Shown one piece after another: positions 22,378 to 33,224 of a stretch of 38,312 nt of DNA (the stretch's first letter is position 1; every line of letters begins with the position of its first letter). Origin of the DNA: Nemertoderma westbladi (taxonomy: Eukaryota > Xenacoelomorpha > Nemertodermatida > Nemertodermatidae). The notes under the pieces were generated by a model. The model was not told where the DNA came from, did not search any database, and was given only the letters and a program-made list of their open reading frames with translations. A program made the position numbers and the translations under genes. The DNA lies in the NCBI GenBank assembly GCA_032718475.1, contig JAUCBJ010002881.1, positions 1 through 38,312 on the forward strand. The letters run 5' to 3'.

Positions 22378-23787
22378 TAGGGCGGTGCGTTTTTTACTTT
22401 TTTTCGATTTCATTGTTCTACCGGTGCACAAAAGTTGCCAAATGGTAAATAAATAAGGCAAAAAAAATTTCTTTAAATTTCGACTATGTCTTCACGGATC
22501 CCAAGAGGGTTGAAATTTTGTGCCATCGCGATACACCATAATGAAATTTATAACAATATAACACATTGATGAAAGATCAATGACTCAAAAAAGAACTTCC
22601 TGCATGCATCAAATGTCATCAAATGGGTCCAAACTTAGTTACATACCAAAATTTTAATTTTTGGATCAAGGGAAGTTGTGCCACAGGCACATGACCAGAA
22701 CCTACTCTTTGGCGCAAGTGATGATTATTCCCAATTTTGGTGATGGACAACTTTTAGTTCTCCTACGGCATTATTATTATGCTCATTAGAACCGCAATGA
22801 CCGACTTAGTGGGGGTAGACACCATCAAAACAAGCGTAGAGCGAATAGTTCTTGAGATATTACAGAAAATGTTAAGTACGGCACATGTCAACATTACTGC
22901 CTTGATGCACAGACAAATACACAAAAATGTTTCTTCTAATTATCTTAAGGCATCAAAAATATACACATCACTGCAGCAAATTGATTTAGTGTATACAGAG
23001 ACCTTCAAAATTAAAGAGTAGTACATAATACACTATAGTTTTTGTACAAAATGTGTGGAATGGGTCAACTCAATATCAAGTAGTAATTGGTGGACATATA
23101 GTCTTGACATTTTGTAAAATAACTCGGAAGAACTAATGACTCTACTCTTATTTTGAAGGTGTCTTCACCCATTATATCCATCATTTCTGTGATGTGTCTA
23201 TTTTTTGATTCCTTGAGATAATTCAAAATATCATTTATTGTGTATTTGTCCATATCACATCAAGGCGGTAATGTAGACTTGTGCCGTACTTCACATTTTC
23301 TGCGATATCTCAAGAACTATTCGCTCTACGTTTGTTTTGAAGGTGTCTACCCCCACTAAATCGGCCATTGCGGTTCTAATGAGCATAATATGAATGCAGT
23401 AGGAGAACTCAAAGTTGGCCATCGCGAAAATTGAGAATAATCATCACTTGCGCCAAATGGTAGGTTCTGGCCATGTGCCTGTGGCACTAGTTCCCTTGAC
23501 CCAAAAGTTAAAATTTTGGTATCTAACTAAGTTTGGACCCATTTTATGACATTTGATGCATGCAGGAAGTTCTTTTTTGAGTCATTGATCTTTCATCAAT
23601 GTGTTATATTGTTATACATTTCATTATGGTGCATCGCGATGGCACAAAATTTCAACCCTCTTGGGATCCGTGAAGATATAGATGAAATTTAAAGAAATTT
23701 TTTTTGCCTTATTTTTTTACCATTTGGCAACTTTTGTGCACCGGTAGAACAATGAAATCGAAAAAAAGTAAAAAACGCACCGCCCTA
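22378..23787. mobile_element. hAT-like non-autonomous palindromic DNA transposon
   Basis: The 1410-bp element begins TAGGGCGGTGCG and ends CGCACCGCCCTA. It is flanked on both sides by CTGTACAG (22370-22377, 23788-23795). TAGGG ends and an 8-bp duplication with T at position 2 and A at position 7 fit the hAT superfamily. The two arms are imperfect reverse complements for about 640 bp each (to about 23020 and from about 23140), leaving about 100 bp of unpaired centre. No transposase frame is present; an 80-codon frame at 22779 lies within an arm and is not credible. The flanking array reads straight through once the element and one CTGTACAG are removed. Because CTGTACAG is itself a palindrome, a TA-duplicating origin cannot be ruled out from this copy alone. 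Confidence 0.8.
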
Positions 23788-25405
23788 CTGTACAGCTATA
23801 TGTACATGCGATGTACTGCACAACTATATGTACATGCGATGTACTGCATAGCTATATGTACATGCGATGTACAGCACAGTTATATGTACATTCAATGTGC
23901 TGCACAGCTATATGTACATACGATGTACTGCACAGCTATATGTACGTGCGATGTACTGCACAACTATATGCGATGTATTACACAGCTATATGCGATATAC
24001 AGCACAGTTATATGTACATGCGATGTACAAGTACAGCACAGTTATATGTACATGCGATGTACTGCATAACTATATGTACATGCGATGTACTGCACAACTA
24101 TATGCGATGTACAGCACAGTTATATGTACATGTGATGTACTGCACAGCTATATGTACATGCGATGTACTGCACAACTATATGTACATGCGATGTACTGCA
24201 CAACTATATGCGATGTATTACACAGCTATATGCGATATACAGCACAGTTATATGTACATGCGATGTACAAGTACAGCACAGTTATATGTACATGCGATGT
24301 ACTGCATAACTATATGTACATGCGATGTACTGCACAACTATATGCGATGTACAGCACAGTTATATGTACATGTGATGTACTGCACAGCTATATGTACATG
24401 CGATGTACTGCACAACTATATGTACATGCGATGTACTGCACAACTATATGCGATGTACAACACAGTTATATGTACATGCGATGTACAGCACAGTTATATG
24501 TACATGCGATGTACAGCACAGTTATATGTACATGCGATGTACTGCACAACTATATGCGATGTACAACACAGTTATATGTACATGCGATGTACTGCATAAC
24601 TATATGTACATGCGATGTACTGCACAACTATATGCGATGTACAGCACAGTTATATGTACATGTGATGTATTGCACAGCTATATGTACATGCGATGTACTG
24701 CACAACTATATGTACATGCGATGTACTGCACAACTATATGCGATGTACAACACAGTTATATGTACATGCGATGTACAGCACAGTTATATGTACATGCGAT
24801 GTACTGCACAACTATATGCGATGTACAACACAGTTATATGTACATGCGATGTACTACACAGCTATATGTACGTGCATGTGATGTACTGCACAGCTATATG
24901 TACATGCGATGTACTGCACAGCTATATGTACATGCGATGTACTACACAGCTATATGCGAAGTACAGCACAGCTATATGTACATGCGATGTACTACACAGC
25001 TATATGCGAAGTACAGCACAGCTATATGTACATGCGATGTACTACACAGCTATATGCGAAGTACAGCACAGCTATATGTACATGCGATGTACTGCACAAC
25101 TATATGCGATGTACTGCACAGTTATATGTACATGCGATGTACTACACAGCTATATGCGAATTACAGCACAGCTATATGTACATGCGATGTACTACACAGC
25201 TATATGCGAAGTACAGCACAGCTATATGTACATGCGATGTACTACACAGCTATATGCGAAGTACAGCACAGCTATATGTACATGCGATGTACTACACAGC
25301 TATATGCGAAGTACAGCACAGCTATATGTACATGCGATGTACTGCACAACTATATGCGATGTACTGCACAGTTATATGTACATGCGATGTACTGCACAAC
25401 TATAT
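23788..25405. repeat. 28/22-bp minisatellite, central block
   Basis: Continuation of the array. Two unit lengths alternate: 28 bp (TATATGTACATGCGATGTAC...) and 22 bp, in which TACATG is deleted (TATATGCGATGTAC...). GTACAT-GCG-ATGTAC in the long unit is a self-complementary hairpin. A 240-bp higher-order copy is seen: 23941-24180 is nearly repeated at 24181-24420. Later units change to CTACACAG and CGAAGTACAG types. Open frames of up to 526 codons result from the lack of stops in most units. The block ends with TGCACAACTATAT at 25393-25405, the left copy of the LINE target duplication. Confidence 0.92.
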
Positions 25406-25691
25406 AATAATAATAATAATAATAATAAACATCTTTTATTTCCTTAAAACTCCGCCTGGTAAACCAATTGGAGGCAGCTAGCAAACAAACGTCGCACAAG
25501 CTGATAATTTAAAAACTAGGAAATAAGCGTCAGTTGTCCAGCAGGGGTCTAACTAAATACGTAAAACATACACATCAAGTAGGGGCGGGGCCTACTACTA
25601 ACAACTTTACTGGTATCTAAACAAATAACAATAACAATAAACTAATAAAAGGTGAATGCAGCACAGTGCAGTATATATCCTGTTCCTGGGA

Positions 25692-26170
25692 TTAAGTTAT
25701 TTCTTCGTATCGAGTGTAGTGTTTCAAATATTTTGCTTTTACGTCGCGTAGAAATAATTTATATGTATCTTGTTTTTTAATTTCAGTGGGGATACTATTC
25801 CATATTTTAATAAGTGCCACTGTTAAACTGTAAGTTCCATGATTTGAATAAGTTTTTGGAATTTTAATATTGTACGTGCGTGGGTTTAGAAGTTTGTGGG
25901 AACCAGAAGTTAACAAAGTAATTGGTAAGTATGGTAGATCTATGTGTTTGAAAGGGTGGATAAGTTATGCGTATATTTGTGAAAGAATTTTAAAGCTTTA
26001 AATTCTCGCAGTGAATGTAAATTTGGTATTTTAGCAATGGTGCGAAGTTCTGTGCCGGTGGAATCCCTATTCTTTTTACTGAAGACGACGCGTAAACCAA
26101 AGTTTTGTTGTTTCTCTATTTCATATAGTTTTTGTTTATATCCATATTGTTTGTGTAATGGTACTAGCAA
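25692..26170 (-). pseudogene. LINE C-terminal domain, frameshifted
   Basis: The frame 26170-25940 (QNFGLRVVFSKKNRDSTGTE, LHSLREFKALKFFHKYTHN) is in the same register as the RT frame ending at 26195. Only one TAA codon near 26195-26197 separates them (STV-stop-PYQNYCSDLL), so a nonsense change is likely. Near 25950 the frame shifts into LPYLPITLLTSGSHKLLNPR and continues in 25916-25692 with ALIKIWNSIPTEIKKQDTYK, the W-N-S-I-P motif of LINE C-termini. Sequence from 25690 down to 25431 is its 3' UTR. Confidence 0.8.
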
Positions 26171-26194
26171 ATCTGAGCAATAATTTTGGTAAGG

Positions 26195-27103
26195 TTATAC
26201 TGTAGATTTATATATATTTAATTTTGTCTTCAATGGTAGTTGTCCTTTAACATTGCGTAGGCATGATATTGCAAGGGCCATTTTGTGAGTAATTTGGTCA
26301 ATTTGGGCGTGCCAGTTAAGTCTATTATCAATAATAACGCCTAAGTACTTAATTGAAGTGGATTGTTCAATTGTGTATGACTGTGTTTTTAGTTGTATTT
26401 TTTCTATGCTCGGTGTTCTGGTTTTTGGAGAAAGTAAGATAAATTCTGTCTTATCCGTGTTGAGATCTAGGTTTATATCTAGTAGGTTACGTTCCAGTTT
26501 GTCTACATGTTCAGATAGATTGTGTGTTGCTGTTAAAGGATTTGAATGTGATGCAAATATTAGAGTGTCATCAGCATATTGGATTAGATCTAAATCAGAG
26601 AAGGCGGATATGTTATTTACGTATAAAATAAATAGGATAGGTCCTACTTGGGTACCCTGTGGAATGCCGTGATTAATTTTAGCCCAGTCAGAATGAGTAT
26701 TATTAATTTTGACTCTTTGCACCCTATCATGTAAGTAGTTTGCTATTAGGTTGGTGGCAGTAGTGTGAAATCCGAGTCGGGTAAGTTTGTTTAATAGGAT
26801 ATTATGATTTAAAGAGTTGAACGCTTTTGCTACATCCAGTGCTGCAATGGCCACATATTTATTGCTATCTAGTGTTGCTTTCCATGATTCTGTAGTGTAA
26901 ATTAATGCATCAGAAGTTGCATATCCTTTGCGAAAACCGAATTGTTTATTTTTGATTATTTTATTTTTAGTTATATATGATACAATTTGGTTTAGCATTA
27001 CGGTTTCAAAAATTTTAGCAAATGTGGATGTTACAGATATTGGGCGATAGTTGGTAGCATTCTCTCTGTCTCCCTTTTTGAAAACAGGGGTAATATTAGT
27101 CAT
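26195..27103 (-). pseudogene. LINE reverse transcriptase domain
   Basis: A 302-codon frame contains the full RT palm: NYRPISVTSTFAKIFE, FGFRKGYATSDALIY, ALDVAKAFNSLNHNILL (catalytic Asp), GIPQGTQVGPILFILYVN, QYADDTLIFA (YADD at 26567-26578) and YLGVIIDNRLNWH. The palm frame is intact, but a stop at its end and a frameshift just before it (near 27140) separate it from the flanking domains. The LYVNN in place of the usual Y-V-N-D is a small deviation. The reverse strand open frame at 26358 is a shadow. Confidence 0.88.
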
Positions 27104-28040
27104 TTTTAAGTTTGAGGGGAACTTCGATGTGGTTAAACTTTGGTTTATTATAATATGTTAATGGGTAGGCTATTTTTGTCTTAATTAATTTTATTATGCG
27201 TGGGGGAATTGTGGAGGGACCAGCAGATTTATTCGTATTTAGTTTATCCAAGATGGTTAAGAGATCAGTTACAGTGATATTGTGAAATGAAAAAGTATCA
27301 TTGCACAATGGGGTATGTGTGTTAACAGGTAGTGTTTGTTTTGTGATATTTCTAGTCTGTAGTCCCAGTGTTAAAAATGTAGAGTTGAGTATATTAGCTA
27401 TTATTTTGCAACCGTGTTCAATTTTTCCATTTTTAGTTTTTATTGTATTAATCATATCGCTCGTACTTTTTTTTATTTAAAATTGAGTTAATTATTTTCC
27501 AGCGTGATTTTGCATTTTTTGCCCCAGCAAATTTTGATTACATATAATTATTTTTTAATGTGCGATTTAAGTTATTGTATTTATTTCTATTCGTCTTAAA
27601 GTTTGCATAATCATCATCAGTTTTAGTTGTTCTCCAGATATATAGTGAGTCCATTTTTGTTTATTTAGTTGTTTTAGTTCCTGTGTTTCCCATGCATTTT
27701 TGTTTGTAGTGTTCTTAGTTCTGTTTTCTGTTATTGTTTTTGTTGTTATAGGAGCATGTCTGTTTAGTACGTTTTCAATTTCATGTTCGAAGTAATTATA
27801 TGATTTGTCAATGTCCGCGTTATTGTATAGTGGGGCCCAATTTATTTGCGATATATCCTGCAAGAACATTTTTTCTGAGAACTGTTTATAATCTCTGTAT
27901 GTTATTCTTATGTTACTTTTTTTGGACGTGGGTGTCGCGCTTAGCTTCGTGTCACAATGTAATAATACATAATCGTGGTCAGAGAAGCCACTCGGTCTTG
28001 TTATTGAATTATAAATGGATTTATTATGGGAGGTAGTGAG
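27096..28040 (-). pseudogene. LINE endonuclease end and linker
   Basis: Reading from 28040 down: RPSGFSDHDYVLLHCDTKLS carries the S-D-H motif that ends apurinic-type LINE endonucleases (27969-27983). Then come YRDYKQFSEKMFLQDIS, HAPITTKTITENRTKN and a linker with a frameshift near 27605, an in-frame stop near 27540, and KNAKSRWKIINSIL. The frame 27455-27096 includes LLTILDKLNTNKSAGPSTIP (the K-S-A-G/P motif before RT). The endonuclease is split from its upstream half by the Ty3 insertion at 28041. Confidence 0.82.
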
Positions 28041-28280
28041 TGATAGGATCGTACTGGACTCTATACTGTATAATGGTGGCGGTCAATATAATAATTATAT
28101 ATATAGATAATGTTAATGACGTATGTGCTGGGTTGTCTTACCGGAAGTAGCCTAATCGTTGCCTAATACTGACTGTAAATATACTGACTGCATGTAGGCC
28201 TTGATAAAGTCAGACCCTTATTTCTGATACCGTTCGTCCGTGTCCAGTTGGACCATTACGCTACACACACACACACATCA
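28041..28280 (+). repeat. 5' LTR
   Basis: Starts TGATAGGATC and ends in a CA repeat followed by TCA. It matches 32982-33219 except for T versus A in CCGTTCGTCC and a CA repeat two bases longer. An AT-rich TATATATAGATAA near 28098-28110 could serve as the TATA region. No AATAAA signal is seen in the LTR. Confidence 0.95.
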
Positions 28281-28300
28281 TGGCGCAGTGTTACTGAATA
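28281..28300 (+). promoter_or_regulatory. Putative primer-binding site
   Basis: TGGCGCAGTG follows the 5' LTR directly. TGG pairs with the CCA end of a tRNA and the next bases would pair with an acceptor stem ending CACTGCG. I cannot name the tRNA. Confidence 0.6.
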
Positions 28301-28327
28301 TTGTGTGGTTAGCTATAAATTTATAAA

Positions 28328-31300
28328 ATGGACGATCAGGTAAACGTCTCGCGTTTAAAGAAAAGCCACACCGGATATAAAGCAAATTATTCCAGACTGC
28401 GGAATCAACTAAACTCTTTGATCCAGCAAGTAAACGTCCTCGCCCCAGACGAGCGTCCACTGGCATTAACTGACGACATTCAAAGACTTAAAGGTATGTT
28501 AGAAGTCTCCTCCGAAAAACTTGGAGACTCATTGCAGTTAATGCTCGATAACGATGTCGATTGTACGGTAGAGGAAACTGTGTACGATAACATTACAGTT
28601 GAACTGACCGGTTTAAGATTGTCCGTGATAAAGATTCTCGGTGAAATCCCGAAACTCCCTACCGGTATACAAAACCCCAACGCGCAGATAGGAAACGTTA
28701 CCCAGCACGGATCCGGGATTGGCGTAAAGTCAGACAATGCGCCCCGTGCTACGGTGAATAAACCTCCTATAATCGATCAGGATATCGATATTAAACGGTT
28801 TAATCGTTGGCGAGTTTCATGGTGTAATTACGCCAAGATTATAAAACTACAACTTCAGCCAAGAGACGAACAGATCTCCGCATTCTTCGGATACTGCAGC
28901 CCTGCGTTACTTTCTAAACTGCAGTACGTCGTCGAGATACCACAGAACACGGTATTAACCCTTGAGGAAGTGTTCGACAAATTCGAAAACTATCTAAAAG
29001 GGAGGCAAAATATTGCACTCGACAGATGGGAACTCACAACGTGTAAACAACAAGAATGCGAAACATTCGACAATTATTATACTCGATTGTGCGAAATGGC
29101 TGAGACTGCGGGTCTTCGCGGGATGCGAGAAGACGAGTGGATATCAACGTTGATTACAGTGGGAATAAACGACGAGGAGATCCGGCAAGATCTCCTCGCG
29201 AAGTCACCAGCACTGGACCATAAAGAAACAGTACTCTTCTGTCGCAGTGAAGAGGCTGCGCGAAGCCACTTAAGGAGAATGAAAATCTCGAGATCTGAAA
29301 GTTCAGATTATTCCTCAGCGGCGGCTACGAGCGAGACATCGAGATCACGTCAGCGTTGTAATAATAAGGGATATCAATTCCGAAAAAGATCGCAATCTAG
29401 AAACCAACAGTCTAACGACGATAAATGTATGCGTTGTGGCTATGACAAACACGGGCAGGGTAAATTCTGCCCAGCACAGGGTAAAACGTGCAGCAAATGT
29501 AAAAAACGAAACCATTTTGCCCAAGTTTGCACATCTAAAGTGAATAAATCCGCAGCAGTTGTGAGTAATGACAGTACATCTGCTGCTATCAATGTGGCAT
29601 CTTGCGTTTTTAATAAACGATGTGCAGTTGAAGTGAATTTGTCCTATGATGGACAGCACTGTTGCCAAATGGATGCAATCCCAGATACAGGCTCAGATCG
29701 TACTGTATGTGGAGTACAATTAGCTGATAAGTTGAAAATTGACATAGCCAATTTTCTAGAACCGTCTAGTGACAACTTATTGAACATAAATGGTAATTCT
29801 ATTAAACAAATAGGACAACTCTCCTTATTAATAAAACTAGAAGGGCAAGAAATCAGAGATGTCATTACTGTATGTGAAGGTGTGACGTCACTATATTTGT
29901 CATTGAAAGTGTGCAAAGCATTACGTCTAATCCATGAAAACTGGCCCAAACCACTTCCCCCAATTTATTTTGGTCAGGAATTAAATTATCAGAGTTGTTC
30001 ACTTAAAACACAAGTTGATAAAATTAAAGTTGTGTTCAAACAGAGAGAACGGGAAAATTGGATTTTAAATTTACCAGAAAATCCATCTGATAATGAGAAA
30101 GGGGAAGTACACAGAAAACTGTCATCAGTTTACTGTTCGGTTTTCGACTGCAAAACGGAATTAAAAACAATGTGTGGGAAAACTATTGGTGATCCTATGA
30201 AAATTGAACTGAAAGAAAATTTTACACCTTTTGCAATTCATGCGGCGAGAAAAATTCCTTTTGCAAAACGAAATGAAGTAAAAACTGAACTCGATTATCT
30301 TGTAGAGAAGGGTATAATCGAGCCAGTGGGAGATCGGCCAACAGAGTGGTGCCACCCTTTAGTTGTGGCACCCAAACCGGACGGTGGTATCAGAGTGTGT
30401 GTAGACTTGACAAATTTAAATAAACAAGTCAAACGGGTAGTACACCCGAGTAATTCACCCTATGAAGTCGTGTCGGAAATCGCCCCAGAATCCAAATATT
30501 TTACAACTTTGGACGCAAAAACTGCTTATTGGCAAGTTTTATTGGATCCAGCAGCCCGCGACTTAACTTGTTTCATAACACCATTGGGACGGTTTATATT
30601 CAACCGAGCTCCAATGGGTTACATAAGTACGGGTGACTCATATAATCTACGTGCTGATATGGCGCTAAGAGGTATAGACAATATTCATAAGCTGGTAGAC
30701 GGCATGGTAATTGCAGATAAAGATTTTAAATCCCATGTTGGCCGTATTTGTGAAGTTCTAGAACGTTGTGCTCAGTATAATATCACCATTCATCCCAATA
30801 AATTTAATTTCGCACTGTGCGAAGTTAAATTTGGTGGGTATATTGTATCACAGGAAGGTACGAAGGCTGATCCCGAAAAAATCAGCGCTATAACTAACTT
30901 TCCTGCTCCCACCAATCGCACTGAACTACGTTCTTTTATGGGCCTAGTTCAACAACTAGCGCGATTCTCAAATGAAATAAGTGAAATGGCTTGTCCTTTA
31001 CGCGATCTCTTGAAAGTTAAAAACGCATATAGTTGGACAGCCAATCACGAACTAGCATTTGAAAATGTTAAAAAGGAGCTGGCAATCCCACCCATTCTTG
31101 CCCCATTCGATAAAAACGCAAAACTACAATTAGAAACGGATGCATCCAGAACCAAAGGTTTAGGGTTTGCATTATTGCAGAAACGAGAAGTTGATCAGGA
31201 ATGGCATTTAATACAATGTGGGTCGAGATTTTTGAAAGACTGTGAAACGCGGTACGCGGTAATTGAGTTGGAAGCCCTAGCTATTCAATGGGCCATTACG

Positions 31301-32929
31301 AAATGTCGAATTTATTTGTATGGTCAACCGCATTTTACAGTGGTGACAGATCACCGCCCCCTTTTACCTATTATGAACACTCAGACACTCGATGTAATTG
31401 ATAATATGAGACTACAAAATCTAAAAATGAAACTTAGTGGGTACAATTTTACAGTGGAGTGGAAAACGGGAAAGCAGCATTACATTCCCGATGCACTTTC
31501 GCGAGCACCTGTATCAGATCCTTCGCCCGACAATGACGAAGACCCAGATGCAACTAAGTATGTGATTGCGGCACTTTTTCAGGCTGCATCCGAAAAAATT
31601 AATAACGAAATATGTGATAGTTATAAATATTCACCGTACAAAGACCCATTACTGGAGAAGCTGCGAAATGTTTCTCGTTATGATAAGGATTATCAGGCCT
31701 TAATCACAGCAATTAACGGCGATTTCGAACCCACAGTGGTTGGAAATCCGTTGGTTCAGCAGTTAAAAAAATTGTGGAATGAACTGGGTGTAGAAGATGG
31801 GATTGTGCTGTTTGGACGTCGCATGGTGATTCCTAAAGAAGCCCGTGCAGACATCTTGACTAAACTGCATGATGCCCATCAAGGTATAGAGCGCACTAAA
31901 AGACGCGCTAGGGAGTCTGTATATTGGCCAGGAATCAATAATGAAATTGAGATTTTAGTTCAATCCTGTGAAAAGTGCCAATACCGACTCCCGAGTAATG
32001 TGAAAGAACCATGTTTATCGGACCCGACACCCTCGAGAGTTTTCGAGTCCGTTTCATCCGACTTGTTTGACTTTGCGGGTCATGCATATTTAGTATATGT
32101 AGACAGATTATCTGGATTTCCCTTTGTCACACGGTGGCATAGTGACCCGACAGCACAACAAGTTATTGCAAAATTGCATCAGTATTTCGCTCAAACCGGC
32201 GTTCCTGTACGTATACGAACTGATAATGGCCCACAGTATAACTCACAAGTTTTTAAAGACTTTTTAGAACGTTGGGGGGTTGCTAGGGTGCCCTCAACGC
32301 CGTATTATCCACAGTCGAATGGCCATGCGGAGGTCTCAGTAAAAATTGTAAAAAGTCTAGTGGCAAAAGCGGATGATGGGCGAATTGATTCGGAAATATT
32401 TACTCGGGGTATTCTAGAACTACGCAACACACCCCGTATTGATGGTCGTTCTCCAGCGCAGATTGTGTACGGCCATCCACTTCGGTCACAACTGCCTCTC
32501 CATTATCGTGCATTCGATAAGACCTGGCAAACCGAAGCAAAAACGGCTGACGAAGTTGCTTGGCGTGCATCTAAGACCGCGCAGCTTTACTATGACAGAA
32601 ACGCACGTGCTTTACCGAAATTGGACCCTGGAACCAAGGTGCTTATCCAGAACCCTGGAACAAAGCGCTGGTCAAAGACCGGCGTTGTAGTGGAAAGGGG
32701 AAGTAGGCGGGATTATCAACTCAAACTCCCATCTGGACGAGTTTATCGCCGAAACAGAAGGTTTCTCCGTCCTCTATTTCAACCGGACAAACGAGAACCT
32801 CCAAACAACCCTACAAACAATATCCCATATCCACCCACTACATTATTGACTGAAGTCGAACCGAAAGTGAAATCTATTCTACGACGTAGCACAAGGAAGA
32901 TCAAACCGGTGGTACGATTCACGGCTTAA
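28328..32929 (+). CDS. Gag-Pol polyprotein of the Ty3-type element
   Basis: One open frame of 1533 codons. Gag occupies about residues 1-400 and ends in two zinc knuckles, CMRCGYDKHGQGKFC (from residue 367) and the canonical CSKCKKRNHFAQVC. Protease has D-T-G-S at about 453. RT has LDAKTAYWQ (Asp about 729) and, where Y/V-x-D-D is expected, KLVDGMVIA (Asp 791, Gly 792). RNase H has ETDAS (Asp about 938), the E-L-E-A motif and TDHRPLL. Integrase has H-x-x-x-H (from about 1181) and C-x-x-C (from about 1214), then catalytic Asp 1245, Asp 1299 and Glu 1335 with the usual 35-residue D-E spacing, and a C-terminal R-W-S-K-T-G-V-V segment. Gag and Pol are fused without frameshift. The Gly at the second catalytic Asp (GGC in place of GAC) should cripple DNA synthesis, so this copy may have been mobilised in trans or mutated after insertion. 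Confidence 0.95.
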   Translation: MDDQVNVSRLKKSHTGYKANYSRLRNQLNSLIQQVNVLAPDERPLALTDDIQRLKGMLEVSSEKLGDSLQLMLDNDVDCTVEETVYDNITVELTGLRLSVIKILGEIPKLPTGIQNPNAQIGNVTQHGSGIGVKSDNAPRATVNKPPIIDQDIDIKRFNRWRVSWCNYAKIIKLQLQPRDEQISAFFGYCSPALLSKLQYVVEIPQNTVLTLEEVFDKFENYLKGRQNIALDRWELTTCKQQECETFDNYYTRLCEMAETAGLRGMREDEWISTLITVGINDEEIRQDLLAKSPALDHKETVLFCRSEEAARSHLRRMKISRSESSDYSSAAATSETSRSRQRCNNKGYQFRKRSQSRNQQSNDDKCMRCGYDKHGQGKFCPAQGKTCSKCKKRNHFAQVCTSKVNKSAAVVSNDSTSAAINVASCVFNKRCAVEVNLSYDGQHCCQMDAIPDTGSDRTVCGVQLADKLKIDIANFLEPSSDNLLNINGNSIKQIGQLSLLIKLEGQEIRDVITVCEGVTSLYLSLKVCKALRLIHENWPKPLPPIYFGQELNYQSCSLKTQVDKIKVVFKQRERENWILNLPENPSDNEKGEVHRKLSSVYCSVFDCKTELKTMCGKTIGDPMKIELKENFTPFAIHAARKIPFAKRNEVKTELDYLVEKGIIEPVGDRPTEWCHPLVVAPKPDGGIRVCVDLTNLNKQVKRVVHPSNSPYEVVSEIAPESKYFTTLDAKTAYWQVLLDPAARDLTCFITPLGRFIFNRAPMGYISTGDSYNLRADMALRGIDNIHKLVDGMVIADKDFKSHVGRICEVLERCAQYNITIHPNKFNFALCEVKFGGYIVSQEGTKADPEKISAITNFPAPTNRTELRSFMGLVQQLARFSNEISEMACPLRDLLKVKNAYSWTANHELAFENVKKELAIPPILAPFDKNAKLQLETDASRTKGLGFALLQKREVDQEWHLIQCGSRFLKDCETRYAVIELEALAIQWAITKCRIYLYGQPHFTVVTDHRPLLPIMNTQTLDVIDNMRLQNLKMKLSGYNFTVEWKTGKQHYIPDALSRAPVSDPSPDNDEDPDATKYVIAALFQAASEKINNEICDSYKYSPYKDPLLEKLRNVSRYDKDYQALITAINGDFEPTVVGNPLVQQLKKLWNELGVEDGIVLFGRRMVIPKEARADILTKLHDAHQGIERTKRRARESVYWPGINNEIEILVQSCEKCQYRLPSNVKEPCLSDPTPSRVFESVSSDLFDFAGHAYLVYVDRLSGFPFVTRWHSDPTAQQVIAKLHQYFAQTGVPVRIRTDNGPQYNSQVFKDFLERWGVARVPSTPYYPQSNGHAEVSVKIVKSLVAKADDGRIDSEIFTRGILELRNTPRIDGRSPAQIVYGHPLRSQLPLHYRAFDKTWQTEAKTADEVAWRASKTAQLYYDRNARALPKLDPGTKVLIQNPGTKRWSKTGVVVERGSRRDYQLKLPSGRVYRRNRRFLRPLFQPDKREPPNNPTNNIPYPPTTLLTEVEPKVKSILRRSTRKIKPVVRFTA

Positions 32930-32970
32930 TTGAAATTGTTTCAGTTTCTCAAGCTGCCAATCTCAATCTC

Positions 32971-32981
32971 GGTAAGGGAGA
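32971..32981 (+). promoter_or_regulatory. Polypurine tract
   Basis: GGTAAGGGAGA lies directly before the TG of the 3' LTR, the expected site of plus-strand priming. It is short and has one T. Confidence 0.65.
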
Positions 32982-33219
32982 TGATAGGATCGTACTGGAC
33001 TCTATACTGTATAATGGTGGCGGTCAATATAATAATTATATATATAGATAATGTTAATGACGTATGTGCTGGGTTGTCTTACCGGAAGTAGCCTAATCGT
33101 TGCCTAATACTGACTGTAAATATACTGACTGCATGTAGGCCTTGATAAAGTCAGACCCTTATTTCTGATACCGTTCGACCGTGTCCAGTTGGACCATTAC
33201 GCTACACACACACACATCA
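32982..33219 (+). repeat. 3' LTR
   Basis: 238 bp, starts TGATAGGATC and ends CACATCA. Nearly identical to the 5' LTR (one substitution, CA repeat two bases shorter). Followed by GTGAG, the second target-site copy. Confidence 0.95.
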
Positions 33220-33224
33220 GTGAG

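Larger units (their letters stand above)
28041..33219 (+). mobile_element. Full-length Ty3-type (gypsy/mdg4) LTR retrotransposon
   Basis: A 5179-bp element with 240- and 238-bp LTRs (TG...CA), a 5-bp duplication GTGAG (28036-28040, 33220-33224), a primer-binding region, one gag-pol frame and a purine-rich tract before the 3' LTR. The domain order protease, RT, RNase H, integrase places it in Ty3/gypsy rather than Ty1/copia. There is no envelope frame. The LTRs differ by one substitution and one CA-dinucleotide length change, so the insertion is recent. It sits in opposite orientation to the LINE it interrupts and in the same orientation as the host gene. Confidence 0.95.

Noticed and set aside
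22779-23021. 80-codon frame in the left arm of the palindromic element
   Set aside because: The matching arm has small gaps and differences that would break it, and no transposase motif is visible.
23867-25447. 526-codon Cys/Tyr-rich frame and the similar ones at 33457-34415
   Set aside because: 28/22-bp repeat artefact. Several plus-strand frames are open at once and the frame runs across the LINE insertion border into the ATT tail.
26358-26672. 104-codon plus-strand frame
   Set aside because: Shadow of the LINE RT frame on the minus strand.
28278-30355. Minus-strand frames of 62 to 107 codons across gag-pol
   Set aside because: Shadows of the 1533-codon plus-strand frame.
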